64,000 nt of DNA from positions 113,104-177,103 of the forward strand of contig JAKJER010000008.1 in the NCBI GenBank assembly GCA_022705325.1. Reading direction: 5' to 3'. Each line of letters opens with the position of its first letter. The first letter of the stretch is position 1. The notes below the pieces were generated by a model that had not been told where the DNA came from, did no database searches, and worked only from the letters and a program-made list of their open reading frames with translations. The stretch is from Planctomycetota bacterium. GTDB lineage: Bacteria; Planctomycetota; Phycisphaerae; SM23-33. Position numbers and translations under genes: made by a program. Of this stretch, positions 48,695 to 56,982 are shown piece by piece.

Positions 48695-50371
48695 TCAGTC
48701 CAGCTTCACCGGCTTGATCGTGATGTTGCGGTACGCCACCGGGCCGTGGTCGCCCTGGATCTGGAGCGGGCCGGCGGGCTTTTCGTCGTTGAACTTCGCC
48801 GACCGCGTCGGCCCGGTCGCCTCGACGTTCTCGTGCAGGACCTTGTCGTTCAGCGCGACCTTGATGAACTTCGCGTTGGCCGTCTTCTTGCCGTCGGCGT
48901 CGAAGCGGGGGGCGCGGAAGATCACGTCGAAGCTCTGCCACTGCCCCGGCTCGCGGGTGGCGTTGATGGTCGGCACGTGCCCGTCGAAGCCCTCCTTGCC
49001 CTTGCCCCGCTTGGGGTCCCACCGCTGGTAGATCGAACCGCAGTCCGCACAGGAGAACGTCTTGGGGTCCTTGCCGAAGCTGTCGAACACCTGCACCTCG
49101 TAACGCCCCATGAAGTACACGCCGCTGTTGGAGCCCTTGGGCACCATGAACTCCACGTGCACCTCCACGTCGCCGAACTCGCCCGCCGTCAGCAGGTCGC
49201 ACGTCCGCCCCTTCTCGCCGTTGATCATCACGCCCGTGCCCGCAGTCGAGACCAGGCGCTTGGGGTCGTCGCTGGACATGGCCGCCGAGCCGGCCATCTT
49301 CCACTGGCCCGTCGGCTGGCGCCAGGCGTCGAAGCTTTCGCCCTGGACGGGCTGAAGCGGTGCGACAGGCGTCTCGCCTGTCGCTGCGACGGATTGCACC
49401 GCCACGGCGCCGCCGGGCGCCTTGGCGCAGCCGGCGCATCCGCCGGGGGCGGCGTCGCAGCCCATCGGCTCTGGCGCGGGCGTGGCCGCCGGCGCCGCCT
49501 GGCCCAACTCCAGCAACTCCTGCGAGACGGGAATGGTCACCTTGCCGGTGGCCGCCCATTCCGTGCCGCGAAGGATAAACGCCGCGCAGCCGGGATGGGC
49601 GGTCTGCTTGCCGGCGTGGCCCAGCAGGTTCACGAACACCCGCCCCTTGCCGTAGCTCACCGTGAAGACCATGCACTCGTGCAAGCCGGTGCCTTTCTTG
49701 GCCTTGTCGCTGTAGGCCGTCAGCAGCACGTGCATGTTCTGGCCCGGGCCTCGCTGTCCGTGGTAAAGCTCGTCGGCGGCGTGGATCCACGTCGCGGGCA
49801 TGCCCTTGGTCACCGGGTGCTCCGCGTCGCGGATGCGGACAGGATACGCCCACTGCGGCCCGTGCCCGGCCCCGGGGCCCTCGCCCTTGGGGGTGCGGAC
49901 CATCTTGCCCTCGTCGTCCAGCGCCACGTGGTCGCCGAACTTGTTGTTCCGCCACCCCAGGGCGATCATCTTGTTCCAGTTCTCCCAGCCGGGGAAGGCG
50001 TTGTTGGCGGCGTGGAAGATGTACAACCCGCCCCCGTTTTCCATGAACTTCTCCAGGCCCTTGTTGAACGCCTCCGGCCAGTTGTCGCCGTTGTAGTTGC
50101 TGAAGACCACCTGGTACTTGGAGAAGTCCGCCTGGAACTTGTCCCAGGCCGACTTGTCCTTGGCGCCCTTGGGCGGGCTGGTCAACACGTCCACGTTGAA
50201 CCGCCCGGACTTGTTCAGCAGGTCCAGGATGACCGGGCTGGTCTCCTTCCAGTTGTGGTTGTTCTGGCCGTCGATCAGCAGGACGTTGATCTTGTCGGCC
50301 GCCGGGGCGGGCTGGGCCCAGAGGGCGGTCAGCACGGTCAGAACTGTGAGCAGGACGAGTGAGTTCTTCAT
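48695..50371 (-). CDS. Secreted ThuA-like / DUF1080 (3-keto-disaccharide hydrolase) fusion
   Basis: 558 aa. A Sec signal (KNSLVLLTVLTVLTALWAQP) is followed by a ThuA/glutamine-amidotransferase-like domain (about 30-285: NVLLIDGQNNHNWKETSPVI, FSNYNGDNW, GGGLYIFHAANNAF). A Cys/Gly/Ala linker (about 300-350) joins it to a DUF1080 jelly roll (LVSTAGTGVMINGEKGRTCD, VHVEFMVPKGSNSGVYFMGR, WDPKRGKGKEG). DUF1080 enzymes cleave 3-keto-glycosides; ThuA relatives act in disaccharide use. The linker is encoded partly by a perfect palindrome (49362-49384). AAAGGA lies seven bases before ATG 50371. Secreted keto-sugar breakdown, perhaps with the aldo/keto reductases, is inferred. Confidence 0.9.
   Translation of the reverse strand: MKNSLVLLTVLTVLTALWAQPAPAADKINVLLIDGQNNHNWKETSPVILDLLNKSGRFNVDVLTSPPKGAKDKSAWDKFQADFSKYQVVFSNYNGDNWPEAFNKGLEKFMENGGGLYIFHAANNAFPGWENWNKMIALGWRNNKFGDHVALDDEGKMVRTPKGEGPGAGHGPQWAYPVRIRDAEHPVTKGMPATWIHAADELYHGQRGPGQNMHVLLTAYSDKAKKGTGLHECMVFTVSYGKGRVFVNLLGHAGKQTAHPGCAAFILRGTEWAATGKVTIPVSQELLELGQAAPAATPAPEPMGCDAAPGGCAGCAKAPGGAVAVQSVAATGETPVAPLQPVQGESFDAWRQPTGQWKMAGSAAMSSDDPKRLVSTAGTGVMINGEKGRTCDLLTAGEFGDVEVHVEFMVPKGSNSGVYFMGRYEVQVFDSFGKDPKTFSCADCGSIYQRWDPKRGKGKEGFDGHVPTINATREPGQWQSFDVIFRAPRFDADGKKTANAKFIKVALNDKVLHENVEATGPTRSAKFNDEKPAGPLQIQGDHGPVAYRNITIKPVKLD
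49362..49384. repeat. Perfect palindrome inside the ThuA-DUF1080 linker
   Basis: GCGACAGGCG-TCT-CGCCTGTCGC: ten paired bases each side, three-base loop. It is read in frame as part of VAATGETPVAPLQ between the two domains. The location in a flexible linker is where an insertion would be tolerated. Confidence 0.85.
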
Positions 50372-50517
50372 GTACGGTTCCTTTCGGTTATGTATCACAA
50401 TGCGTATAACGTAGGCAGAGAAGGCTTGTTTCGCCGCGCGACCGAACTGTCGGAGCCATGGGCGGTGCAGCAGCTATAGGAACTCCGTTCCCGATGACTC
50501 CTATCCGTTTCCTGCTT

Positions 50518-50650
50518 GCCTCCTCCCCCTCTTCCCGTCCCCACTGCCTGTTCCCAGTCCCTGTTTCCCATTCCCTGTTCCCTCGTCCCTGTTTCCCATT
50601 CCCTGTTCCCTAATCCCTAATCTCTAGTCCCTAATCCCTGTTCCCTTCTT
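50518..50650. repeat. Oligomer array (CCCTGTTCCC / CCCTAATCCC units)
   Basis: A run of pyrimidine-rich near-copies such as CCCTGTTCCCTCGTCCCTG, CCCATTCCCTG and CCCTAATCCCTAATC. It overlaps the last codons and the stop (50624-50626) of the methyltransferase gene, giving its end GTGIRD. Upstream, 50372-50517 is gene-free and shows only the ribosome site and leader of the ThuA-DUF1080 gene. Confidence 0.8.
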
Positions 50651-51307
50651 GGTAATCTCGCACACCACCGTGAAATCATTGTGCAGGTAGTGGTCCACGA
50701 TGCGGACGCGGCAGGGCCAGTCTTTCAGCAGGGCGGCTACCTGCTGGGGGTCGTAGTACACGCAGTGGGCGTAGCGGGTGGGCGTTCGGTGGTGCAGCAG
50801 GTTGAAGACCACGTGCGTGCGGGCCAGCTCGAACAGCCGCCCCAGCGCCTGGCCCAGGAAGCCTTCGTTGTTGCCCAGGTTCAGGTTGAACACGCCCGAG
50901 CAGAAGACCACGTCGAACCGCTCACCGGCCAGCGGGTTCAGGTGGCTGAGGTCGGCCTCGGCGATCCAGCCCCGACCGTCGAGCACGGCGGGCGCGTCGG
51001 AGAACACGTCGCCCCAGACGAAGCGGGCGTTCGGCCTTCGCCGGCGCGCCTCGGCCACCATCGCCTCCACGATGTCCACGCCGGTGTAGTCCACGCGAAC
51101 GCTGCGCCCGGCGAGATAGTCGTACAGGTCGCCCAGCCCGCAGCCGACGTCCAGCAGCGAGCGCCCGTCCAACTCGACGCACTGGGCCAGCACCTCGAAC
51201 CGCGCGACCTGGCTGGCCCGGTCGGACCAGTCCAGGATGTCGTAGCTCTCCCGGTCCGCCTGGATGCGGGGCTCGTAATGGGCACGGATCTCCTTGCGAT
51301 GGCTCAT
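50624..51307 (-). CDS. Class I SAM-dependent methyltransferase
   Basis: 227 aa. LLDVGCGLGDLYDYLAG is motif I (SAM-binding GxGxG), YTGVDIVEAMVAEA motif II, and FDVVFCSGVFNLN fits motif IV/post-motif. ARTHVVFNLLHHRTP, YYDPQQVAALL and VDHYLHNDFTVV near the end suggest a small-molecule methyltransferase. The last six residues and the stop are encoded by an oligomer array, so the original C-terminus was probably slightly different. The start at 51307 is followed upstream by another array and then an unknown gene on the same strand. Substrate not known. Confidence 0.85.
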   Translation of the reverse strand: MSHRKEIRAHYEPRIQADRESYDILDWSDRASQVARFEVLAQCVELDGRSLLDVGCGLGDLYDYLAGRSVRVDYTGVDIVEAMVAEARRRRPNARFVWGDVFSDAPAVLDGRGWIAEADLSHLNPLAGERFDVVFCSGVFNLNLGNNEGFLGQALGRLFELARTHVVFNLLHHRTPTRYAHCVYYDPQQVAALLKDWPCRVRIVDHYLHNDFTVVCEITKKGTGIRD

Positions 51308-51322
51308 CGGCAGAACAGCTTA

Positions 51323-51368
51323 CCACAGTTCAATTGTCCATTGGCAATTGTCAATTGACAATTGAATC
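51323..51368. repeat. Oligomer array (CAATTGTC / CAATTGAC units)
   Basis: TTCAATTGTCCATTGGCAATTGTCAATTGACAATTGAATC supplies the last codons and the TGA stop (51351-51353) of the unknown gene upstream. CAATTG itself is palindromic, so the array folds easily. Confidence 0.8.
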
Positions 51369-52967
51369 CCACTCCTCGTTGATCTCCGCCTGGTCCAGCA
51401 CGTGCTTGACGAACGGTTCGCCGCCGGCGGCGTGGGCCCAGGGGAGGATGGCGCCGCGGCTGTCCCAGTAGTCGAGCTGGCAGACCTGCCAGTCCCGGAC
51501 CACCTGGCGGAAGGTCCGGTCGAGGAGTTGGCCCTGGAGGGTGCGGCTGCGATGGGACAGCTCGCGGACCTCGTTCGACTTGGGGTCCACTCGGGCCAGG
51601 TCGCGCCGTCGGGCGTCGAGGCGGTCGATCTGGTCCAGCAGATCGCGGCAGGCCTGGCGCTGCCAGACCTGTCGCCCGGCTGGGTCGCGGAACATTTCCA
51701 GCCGGCCGGCGGCCTGGATGGTCCAGTCGCGCCACGAGCGGGCGAGCTCGCGACTGGAGACTTCATCCCGGTTCGTCGCCTCGCTCAGGTAGTCCGGCAG
51801 GCGGATGGGCGTGTCGAGTTCGCCCAGGCGGTCGAGCAGGCGGAGGCGGACGCGGAGGATGGGGCAGCTCGGCGGGTCGAGCAGGCGGGCGGCGGCGAGC
51901 TTGCGCGTCAGGGCGTGGGCGGCGGGGACATAGACCGAGCCGTGAAGAGGCAGAGCGAGCGGGCAGCCGCCCGGGCCCAGTCGGACCTGGATGACCAGCA
52001 GGACGGCCTTGCCCAGGACGCACCGCACGCCGCCCTCGCGCAGGGCGTCCAGCGGCAGGCCGCGATCGCCCGGCAGCGGAAACTCCCGCTCGCCGACGCG
52101 CAGGCGCCCGCCGTCCAGGGACATGCCCGCCCGGCGGGGCCGTCCGTCGCGCTCGACGATGGCGAACATCGGCAGCTCGCCCTCGTCGATTCGCAACGGG
52201 CGGAGGTAGTCGGCCGCCTCGGCGATCGACTCGTTGTAGAGGGCGGCGGCCCGGTCGTAGTCGCGGAGGAACAGTTCGAGCAGTTCCGCGCCGGCGGGCG
52301 GGGCGGAGGTGTCGCCCAGGCTGGAGGCCAGGGCGACCTCGGCTTCGGCGCAGCAGCGGGTCATCCAGTCGCGGTAGAGGTCCACGAGCGTGCCGCCCTC
52401 GTGTGCCGCCAGCAACTCCTCCAGCATCGCCTGCTGGCGGTCGAACCAGTCGGCTGTGCGCTCCTGCGCGTCGCGGGCGCAGAAGCGCTCCAGCGTGTCG
52501 CGCCGGGCCAACGAGAGGATCTCGCGCAGGAACGGTGCGGTCTCGCCCACGCCCAGATCGCCGATGACGCGGTGGTAGCGGGCGTCGCCGGCGTAGCTGG
52601 GGCCCACGAGCTGCCAGTTGTCGCCCGGGCTGAACTGCTCGTAGAGCGACTCGACGGACGAGCCGGCCTGCCGTGCCAGGGCCGACAGCTTCATGCCCAG
52701 GTACGGTTCGAGCGAGCGGACGTTGAGCGGCTGGCGGCCGAGGAAGAGGCTGTAGAAGAGGGCGGCTCCCCAGTCCGCGCCGCCGCTGTGGTGGTAGGTC
52801 TCGCGTCGCAGGCCCAGCGGGTCGCCGGCCTGCCCGCCCACGCGGGTGAAGGCGGTGTCGACGTCCTCGACCAGATGGCGGACCTCGCGGCCGGCCCGCA
52901 CCAGGGCCTGGACCTTGGCGGCGGCATCCCACAACGGGTGCGAGTTCTGGTCGATGCTGAGGATCAT
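51351..52967 (-). CDS. Protein of unknown function coupled to DapF
   Basis: 538 aa, soluble, no signal peptide or membrane span. I do not recognise the family. The N-terminus MILSIDQNSHPLWDAAAKVQ is followed by long helical stretches rich in Arg, Leu and Asp. LVGPSYAGDARYHRVIGDLG lies near residue 120. The second half has beta-rich parts (GRLRVGEREFPLPGDRG, VLGKAVLLVIQVRLGPGG) and ends in a helical segment. Its ATG overlaps the TGA of dapF as ATGA, so translation is coupled to diaminopimelate epimerase. A link to cell-wall or lysine metabolism is possible but unproven. The stop codon comes from an oligomer array. Confidence 0.75.
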   Translation of the reverse strand: MILSIDQNSHPLWDAAAKVQALVRAGREVRHLVEDVDTAFTRVGGQAGDPLGLRRETYHHSGGADWGAALFYSLFLGRQPLNVRSLEPYLGMKLSALARQAGSSVESLYEQFSPGDNWQLVGPSYAGDARYHRVIGDLGVGETAPFLREILSLARRDTLERFCARDAQERTADWFDRQQAMLEELLAAHEGGTLVDLYRDWMTRCCAEAEVALASSLGDTSAPPAGAELLELFLRDYDRAAALYNESIAEAADYLRPLRIDEGELPMFAIVERDGRPRRAGMSLDGGRLRVGEREFPLPGDRGLPLDALREGGVRCVLGKAVLLVIQVRLGPGGCPLALPLHGSVYVPAAHALTRKLAAARLLDPPSCPILRVRLRLLDRLGELDTPIRLPDYLSEATNRDEVSSRELARSWRDWTIQAAGRLEMFRDPAGRQVWQRQACRDLLDQIDRLDARRRDLARVDPKSNEVRELSHRSRTLQGQLLDRTFRQVVRDWQVCQLDYWDSRGAILPWAHAAGGEPFVKHVLDQAEINEEWDSIVN

Positions 52968-53905
52968 GTCTCGTTCGGCGTGGCCCGTTCCGCGGGCGCG
53001 GGCGCCTGGCCCAGGGCCTTGGCGGCCAGGTCCGGGTGGACCGTGCCGCGAAACAGCACCCGCACGATAGTGTCCAGGCACAACTCGCTGACGCGCCCGT
53101 CGTCCTCGATGGTGGCCCAGACCCGCAGGACGTCGCCGCTGCGGGCCCGAACCAGCGTGGGCTGCTGCCCGCGGAGGAGGGCCCGGTCCCAGCCGAACCG
53201 CAGGCCCGCGCAGATGGCGGCGGTGGCGGAGCCCGTCCCGCACGAGAGCGTCTCGCCCTCCACGCCGAACTCGAACGTCCGCAGGGCGATCTCGCCCGGG
53301 CGAATGACCTGGACGAAGTTCACGTTCGCCCCGCGCGGCTGGAAGTGCTCGTGCCAGCGCAGCACCCGCCCCAGGCGCTCGACGTCGACGCGGGCCACGT
53401 CGTCCACGTAGACCACCAGGTGGGGCACGCCGGTCACCGCGAAGTCGCAGTCGAAGAGCTGGTCGTCGGCCATCACCTCCAACCCGCGCCGCAGCGACTC
53501 GGGCAGGGGGATGCAGACGCGGACGTACACGTCGTCGATCCGCTTGCCGATCACCGTGCCGGCGGAGGTCAGCGAGCGGACCTGGGCGCCGGCGACCATG
53601 CCCTGCTCGATCGCCCAGTGGGTGAAGCAGGCGGTGCCGTTGCCGCACAGCTCGGCCTGGCTGCCGTCGGGTTCGTAGAAGCGGACCGACAGGTCCGCCA
53701 GGTCGCCCACCTCGCTGGGCAGGGCGAAGATGAGCCCGTCGGCCCCCACGCCGACGTGGCGCCGACACAGCACGCGGGCGAAGGTCGAGGCCCGCGCGGC
53801 GTCGCCCAGCAGATCGTCGTAGGTCCCGTCGCGGGCGTCGACGCAGATGAAGTCGTTGCCGCTGCCCGACAGCTTGGTGAAGGTTATGTCGCGCATATGC
53901 TCCAT
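52964..53905 (-). CDS. dapF: Diaminopimelate epimerase
   Basis: 313 aa. FTKLSGSGNDFICVDA at the start, GADGLIFALPSE, ELCGNGTACF with catalytic C87, and GETLSCGTGSAT with catalytic C222 are all intact. The enzyme turns LL- into meso-diaminopimelate by a two-base, two-thiol mechanism, giving the precursor of lysine and of peptidoglycan cross-links. Finding it supports a peptidoglycan-making cell. Two starts are possible, 53905 (MEHMRD) and 53896 (MRDITF); neither has an ideal ribosome site. The gene overlaps the unknown gene behind it. The protein is a little longer than the usual 275-285 residues, partly through an extended C-terminus (APAPAERATPNET). Confidence 0.95.
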   Translation of the reverse strand: MEHMRDITFTKLSGSGNDFICVDARDGTYDDLLGDAARASTFARVLCRRHVGVGADGLIFALPSEVGDLADLSVRFYEPDGSQAELCGNGTACFTHWAIEQGMVAGAQVRSLTSAGTVIGKRIDDVYVRVCIPLPESLRRGLEVMADDQLFDCDFAVTGVPHLVVYVDDVARVDVERLGRVLRWHEHFQPRGANVNFVQVIRPGEIALRTFEFGVEGETLSCGTGSATAAICAGLRFGWDRALLRGQQPTLVRARSGDVLRVWATIEDDGRVSELCLDTIVRVLFRGTVHPDLAAKALGQAPAPAERATPNET

Positions 53906-53929
53906 AATAGCCGGGTGACCGCCTTGGGG

Positions 53930-54066
53930 GCTATGGAAGAAGCATCGCCGAGACCACAAAGACCACCAAGACCGACAAGAGTCAAAAAGACAGAGACCAC
54001 GAAGAAGAAGGCTTTGCGATCTCTGTCCTTCTTCTTTGTGGCCTCCGTGGTTTTCGTGACGGCTCC
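53930..54066. repeat. Inverted oligomer array, likely terminator of the TIM-barrel gene
   Basis: CCACGAAGAAGAAGG (53997-54011) pairs with CCTTCTTCTTTGTGG (54027-54041) around GCTTTGCGATCTCTGT, and outer ACCACAAAGACCACCAAGACC copies mirror GGCCTCCGTGGTTTTCGTGAC. It ends a few bases from the stop of the TIM-barrel gene (54075). The class is the same as at 37900-37930 and 48632-48694. Confidence 0.75.
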
Positions 54067-54074
54067 CGCCGCCG

Positions 54075-54956
54075 TCAGATCTTCTTGTAGCACTCCTCCA
54101 GGTACGCCTTGGACTTCTTGAGGGCCTCGACCATCTCGTCCGACGGGGGCTCGTGGTGCATGAACGGGTTGACGTAGTGGGCGTAGCCGATCTTCGCCAG
54201 CTCCGCCAGCCAGGGCGTGACGTCCGTCGGTCCCAGCCCCGGAAGCTGCTGGACGCCGGGCGCGTTCTGCCACGCGTAGAAGAACAGCAACTGCTTGCCG
54301 CAGGTCGCGATCGCCTGCTCGACGGACTGGCGGGCGGCCTGCACGTGGTAGGGGGCCAGCGCGATGCCGACCCGCTTGTAGGGGTTATGGTCGACGAAGG
54401 CCTTGAAGCTGTCCAGCGTGCACAGCAGCGACCCGCCGTGGTTCTCGACGGCGATGTAGCTGTCGTGTTTCTCCGCCAGCTCGGCCTCGCCCTTGAGGTT
54501 CTCGAAGAACTTCTTCATGGCCGGCACGAGGTCCTTCGGGTCCTTCACGCGCCCCGCGCTGCCGTGGATGGCGATGCCGCCGCCCATCTGGCCCAGCAGG
54601 TCGGCGTACTTGGCATAGCCGCCCGCGTACACGCTGAAGGCGTAGAGCTTGATCTTGTTCTTGTCCAGGAGCTGCTTGAGCCCGTCGGCCTTCAGGCGGT
54701 TCTGCACGTCGTCCAGGTGCGGGCACTTGGCGTGGGGCGACCAGATGTCCACCGCCTCGAAGCCCAGGCCCGCGATCCGCTCGATGGCCTGCTCGACCGG
54801 AAGGCGGGTGAACTGGATGGTCGAGGTGGAGAGTTTCATCTTCCACTTGCCGGCCGGGGCCTGCTCGGCGGCCAGGACCCGGGGCGCGGCCGCGGCCAGC
54901 GCGGCGCAGGCCGTTTGGGCCAAGAGGGTGCGGCGGCGGATGCGATGTGTCGTCAT
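54075..54956 (-). CDS. Exported sugar phosphate isomerase/epimerase-like TIM-barrel protein
   Basis: 293 aa. The leader HRIRRRTLLAQTACAALAAAA is twin-arginine-like. The body shows the AP_endonuc_2 / xylose-isomerase-like TIM barrel (PF01261): IERIAGLGFEAVDIWSPHAK, IKLYAFSVYAGGYAKYAD, YIAVENHGGSLL with a likely metal ligand Glu, and YVNPFMHHEPPSD. Family members isomerise or epimerise sugars, or act on keto-sugars and inositols. The ATG overlaps the stop of the tetraheme cytochrome gene (ATGA), so the two are coupled. With the aldo/keto reductase upstream they form a three-gene exported redox/sugar set. Reaction unknown. Confidence 0.85.
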   Translation of the reverse strand: MTTHRIRRRTLLAQTACAALAAAAPRVLAAEQAPAGKWKMKLSTSTIQFTRLPVEQAIERIAGLGFEAVDIWSPHAKCPHLDDVQNRLKADGLKQLLDKNKIKLYAFSVYAGGYAKYADLLGQMGGGIAIHGSAGRVKDPKDLVPAMKKFFENLKGEAELAEKHDSYIAVENHGGSLLCTLDSFKAFVDHNPYKRVGIALAPYHVQAARQSVEQAIATCGKQLLFFYAWQNAPGVQQLPGLGPTDVTPWLAELAKIGYAHYVNPFMHHEPPSDEMVEALKKSKAYLEECYKKI

Positions 54957-55444
54957 GATTTGTCTCCTGAGGCGGGCTGAGAGGCGGGCTGGGTCGAAGG
55001 CAGCACCTTGCGCGTGACCTTGTCCCAGCGCACGTTTCGTTTTTCCAGGCGGTGGCCCTTGCCGTGGCAGTCGGTGCAGACGTTCTTCTTGCCTTCGTAG
55101 TCGGCCTCCACCTCTTCCTCGCGGTGCTCCTTCTTGACCTTGTCGATGTCATGGCAGCCCAGGCAGGCGGAGGGGACCCGCTCGCGGGCGTACATGATGT
55201 CGGGCGGGGTCAGGTGTTCCTCGTCCTCGCAGTGGGCGTCGCTGGATCCGTGGCAGCGCTCGCACCCGATGCCCTTCTTGGCGTGCTTGAGCGCGAACTT
55301 GTCCTTCTTGTAGTTGCCGTGGCAGACGAAGCAGCGGCTGTTGTCGGCGGGCTCGGTCTTCTTCTTGTCCTCGTCCTTGTCCGCCAGCAGGAGGGTCGTC
55401 CCAGCCAGGGCCAGCAACGCGGCGAAACCAACAAACGTTCTCAT
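54953..55444 (-). CDS. Exported tetraheme c-type cytochrome
   Basis: 163 aa. A signal peptide (TFVGFAALLALAGTTLLLAD) is followed by four haem-attachment motifs: CFVCH (38-42), CERCH (61-65), CLGCH (about 94-98) and CTDCH (about 122-126). Extra His residues near them could be distal ligands. Lys/Glu content is high (DKDEDKKKTE). Such small multihaem proteins carry electrons in the periplasm. AGAAGGG lies seven bases before ATG 55444, so the longer upstream frame, which reads array DNA, is rejected. The stop overlaps the TIM-barrel start. It could take electrons from the exported oxidoreductases beside it. Confidence 0.88.
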   Translation of the reverse strand: MRTFVGFAALLALAGTTLLLADKDEDKKKTEPADNSRCFVCHGNYKKDKFALKHAKKGIGCERCHGSSDAHCEDEEHLTPPDIMYARERVPSACLGCHDIDKVKKEHREEEVEADYEGKKNVCTDCHGKGHRLEKRNVRWDKVTRKVLPSTQPASQPASGDKS

Positions 55445-55459
55445 GCGATCCCTTCTCAT

Positions 55460-55545
55460 TGGATATTGACCATCGACCATCAAAAAAGGGGCGCCGCCGT
55501 TCTTCAATGGCCAATGGTCAATGGGCAATGGTCAATCGTCGGTGG
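55460..55545. repeat. Oligomer array (CAATGGTCAATGG units)
   Basis: ATATTGACCATCGACCATC on one side and CCAATGGTCAATGGGCAATGGTCAATCG on the other, around a GGGGCGCCGCC core, lie between the aldo/keto reductase stop and the cytochrome start. The TGA stop of the reductase (55546-55548) directly abuts it. Confidence 0.75.
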
Positions 55546-56658
55546 TCAGACATACCGCCAGTCGTGGAGCCACTGGTAGCCCTCGGGCAGGCTGGCCCAG
55601 GAGCGGTCCATGGCCTCTCGAAGCTCGCGGGCTTCGGCCAGGTCCATCATGCCCTTCTCGCGGCGTTCGATGACGGCCTGGGCGAGGTTGTCCACCTGGG
55701 CGGCGGTGAGCAGGCCCGGGATGGGCGCGGTGACCGCCGGGTTGCACAGGATGTACCGGATGGCCAGGCGGGCGAGCTTGTTGTCGGCCTCCTTGTGCGG
55801 GCTGTCGGGCGTGCCGTCGCCCTTGAAGATCGAATGGCTGGAGAACGGCTTGATGCCCAGGAAGCCCACGTCGCATTTCTTCAGCACGTCGAAGAGGCTG
55901 TCGGTGGGCAGGGCCTTGGTGTCGGCCGTGTAGGGCATGACGACGACCTGGACGATGTCGGGGTACTTCTCGATCATCTTGGCCACGTGCGGGCGGTCGT
56001 GGCTGGACAGCCCGGTGAAGCGGCACTTGCCCTGCTTGCGGGCCGTCTCCAGGGCCTTCATCATCTCCTCGACTTCCTTCTCGGTGTGGCTGCTGGACCG
56101 CTCGTGCATCACGATCCGCCACAGGTCCACCACCTCCAGGTTCGCCGCCTTCATGCCCTTTTCCAGGGTCTCCAGCAGCTTGGCGCAGGTGCGGAACTTC
56201 GGGTTGCGCATCTCCTCCTGGTACCAGGAGAAGCCGAAGATCATCTTGTCGCGCCGCTGCGGGCCGATCGCGTCGGAGTAGGCGACGACCTCCTCGCGGG
56301 TGCAGGCGTCGACGTAGTTGATGCCCACCTCCATGCAGCGGTCGATGACCGCCTTGCGGTTGGCCATGAACTGCTCGTTCTTGACGTCCACCGCCAGCCA
56401 GCTCTTGCTCTTCATGGCCTTGGGGGCGAACTTGTCGATCTGCTTCCAGTGCCCGCCCAGGCACACCGCCGAGACCCACAGGTTGGTCTTGCCCAGCCGG
56501 CGGTACTCCATCTTCTCGTTGAAGCTGGGCACCTTCGACTTGTCCATCGCGGGCGCGTCGGCCGCCATTGCCGGCAGGGCCGAGCCCACGCCCGCTGCCG
56601 CCGCAGCAGCCGCCGTGGTCTGAAGAAAGTCACGTCGTGAGAGGTCCTGATTTGCCAT
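55546..56658 (-). CDS. Tat-exported aldo/keto reductase-like protein with degenerate active site
   Basis: 370 aa. NQDLSRRDFLQTTAAAAAAA is a twin-arginine leader. The barrel is clear: YRRLGKTNLWVSAVCLGG, RCMEVGINYVDACTREEVV, GKCRFTGLSSHDRPHVAKMI and NPAVTAPIPGLLTAAQ. The catalytic set is not: the D-x4-Y pair reads VDACTREE with no Tyr in place, and the ISTK segment reads IFGFSW without Lys; only the His of IVMHERS remains. It may therefore bind sugars or cofactor without the classic reduction, or use another mechanism. It heads a set with a tetraheme cytochrome and a TIM-barrel protein. Compare the intact reductase at 9477-10697. Confidence 0.85.
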   Translation of the reverse strand: MANQDLSRRDFLQTTAAAAAAAGVGSALPAMAADAPAMDKSKVPSFNEKMEYRRLGKTNLWVSAVCLGGHWKQIDKFAPKAMKSKSWLAVDVKNEQFMANRKAVIDRCMEVGINYVDACTREEVVAYSDAIGPQRRDKMIFGFSWYQEEMRNPKFRTCAKLLETLEKGMKAANLEVVDLWRIVMHERSSSHTEKEVEEMMKALETARKQGKCRFTGLSSHDRPHVAKMIEKYPDIVQVVVMPYTADTKALPTDSLFDVLKKCDVGFLGIKPFSSHSIFKGDGTPDSPHKEADNKLARLAIRYILCNPAVTAPIPGLLTAAQVDNLAQAVIERREKGMMDLAEARELREAMDRSWASLPEGYQWLHDWRYV

Positions 56659-56893
56659 GTCGGTTCTCCTTGACCCTGCCAGCCGGCAGGCGCACCGTGA
56701 TTGTACCCGTCCACACCCCGCTAAACTACCCCCACCCGCCGACTATTGCCCTTTCCGTTCCGCTCGATGTCCCCTCGCGGGCAGTTCCCCTTCGGGAGGA
56801 CCGTCACGTTCGAACCGACGCGGCCCGGGTCTTGCCACGGGCGCGCGGCTGGGCGCGATCATGGGCGGGATCGGCCGCTGGCTCTGATCGGCC
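56659..56893. other. Divergent spacer, no gene recognised
   Basis: The spacer between the divergent aldo/keto reductase and URO-D-like genes totals about 320 bp. This left part holds only the leader of the reductase and a few weak palindromes (CAGCCGGCAGG, CCCCTTCGGGAGG). Open frames crossing it lack start signals. The promoter of the right-hand gene follows. Confidence 0.5.
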
Positions 56894-56921
56894 GTTGACT
56901 CGTTGCCCGCGGGGCGTACAA
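56894..56921 (+). promoter_or_regulatory. Strong sigma-70-like promoter of the URO-D-like gene
   Basis: TTGACT (56894-56899), 16-base spacer, TACAAT (56916-56921): five of six matches in each box. Transcription would start near 56928, leaving a leader of about 55 bases before the ATG at 56983. Confidence 0.7.
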
Positions 56922-56982
56922 TCAGTCTCACCGGCGGCCGGTGCGGCCGCCCTGCATGTCGCCCCAACCGCAGGAGACCGCC

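Noticed and set aside
51402..54121. Long plus-strand frames opposite dapF and the unknown protein
   Set aside because: dapF has intact catalytic cysteines on the minus strand. The plus-strand frames are Ala/Val/Gly/Arg-rich shadows.
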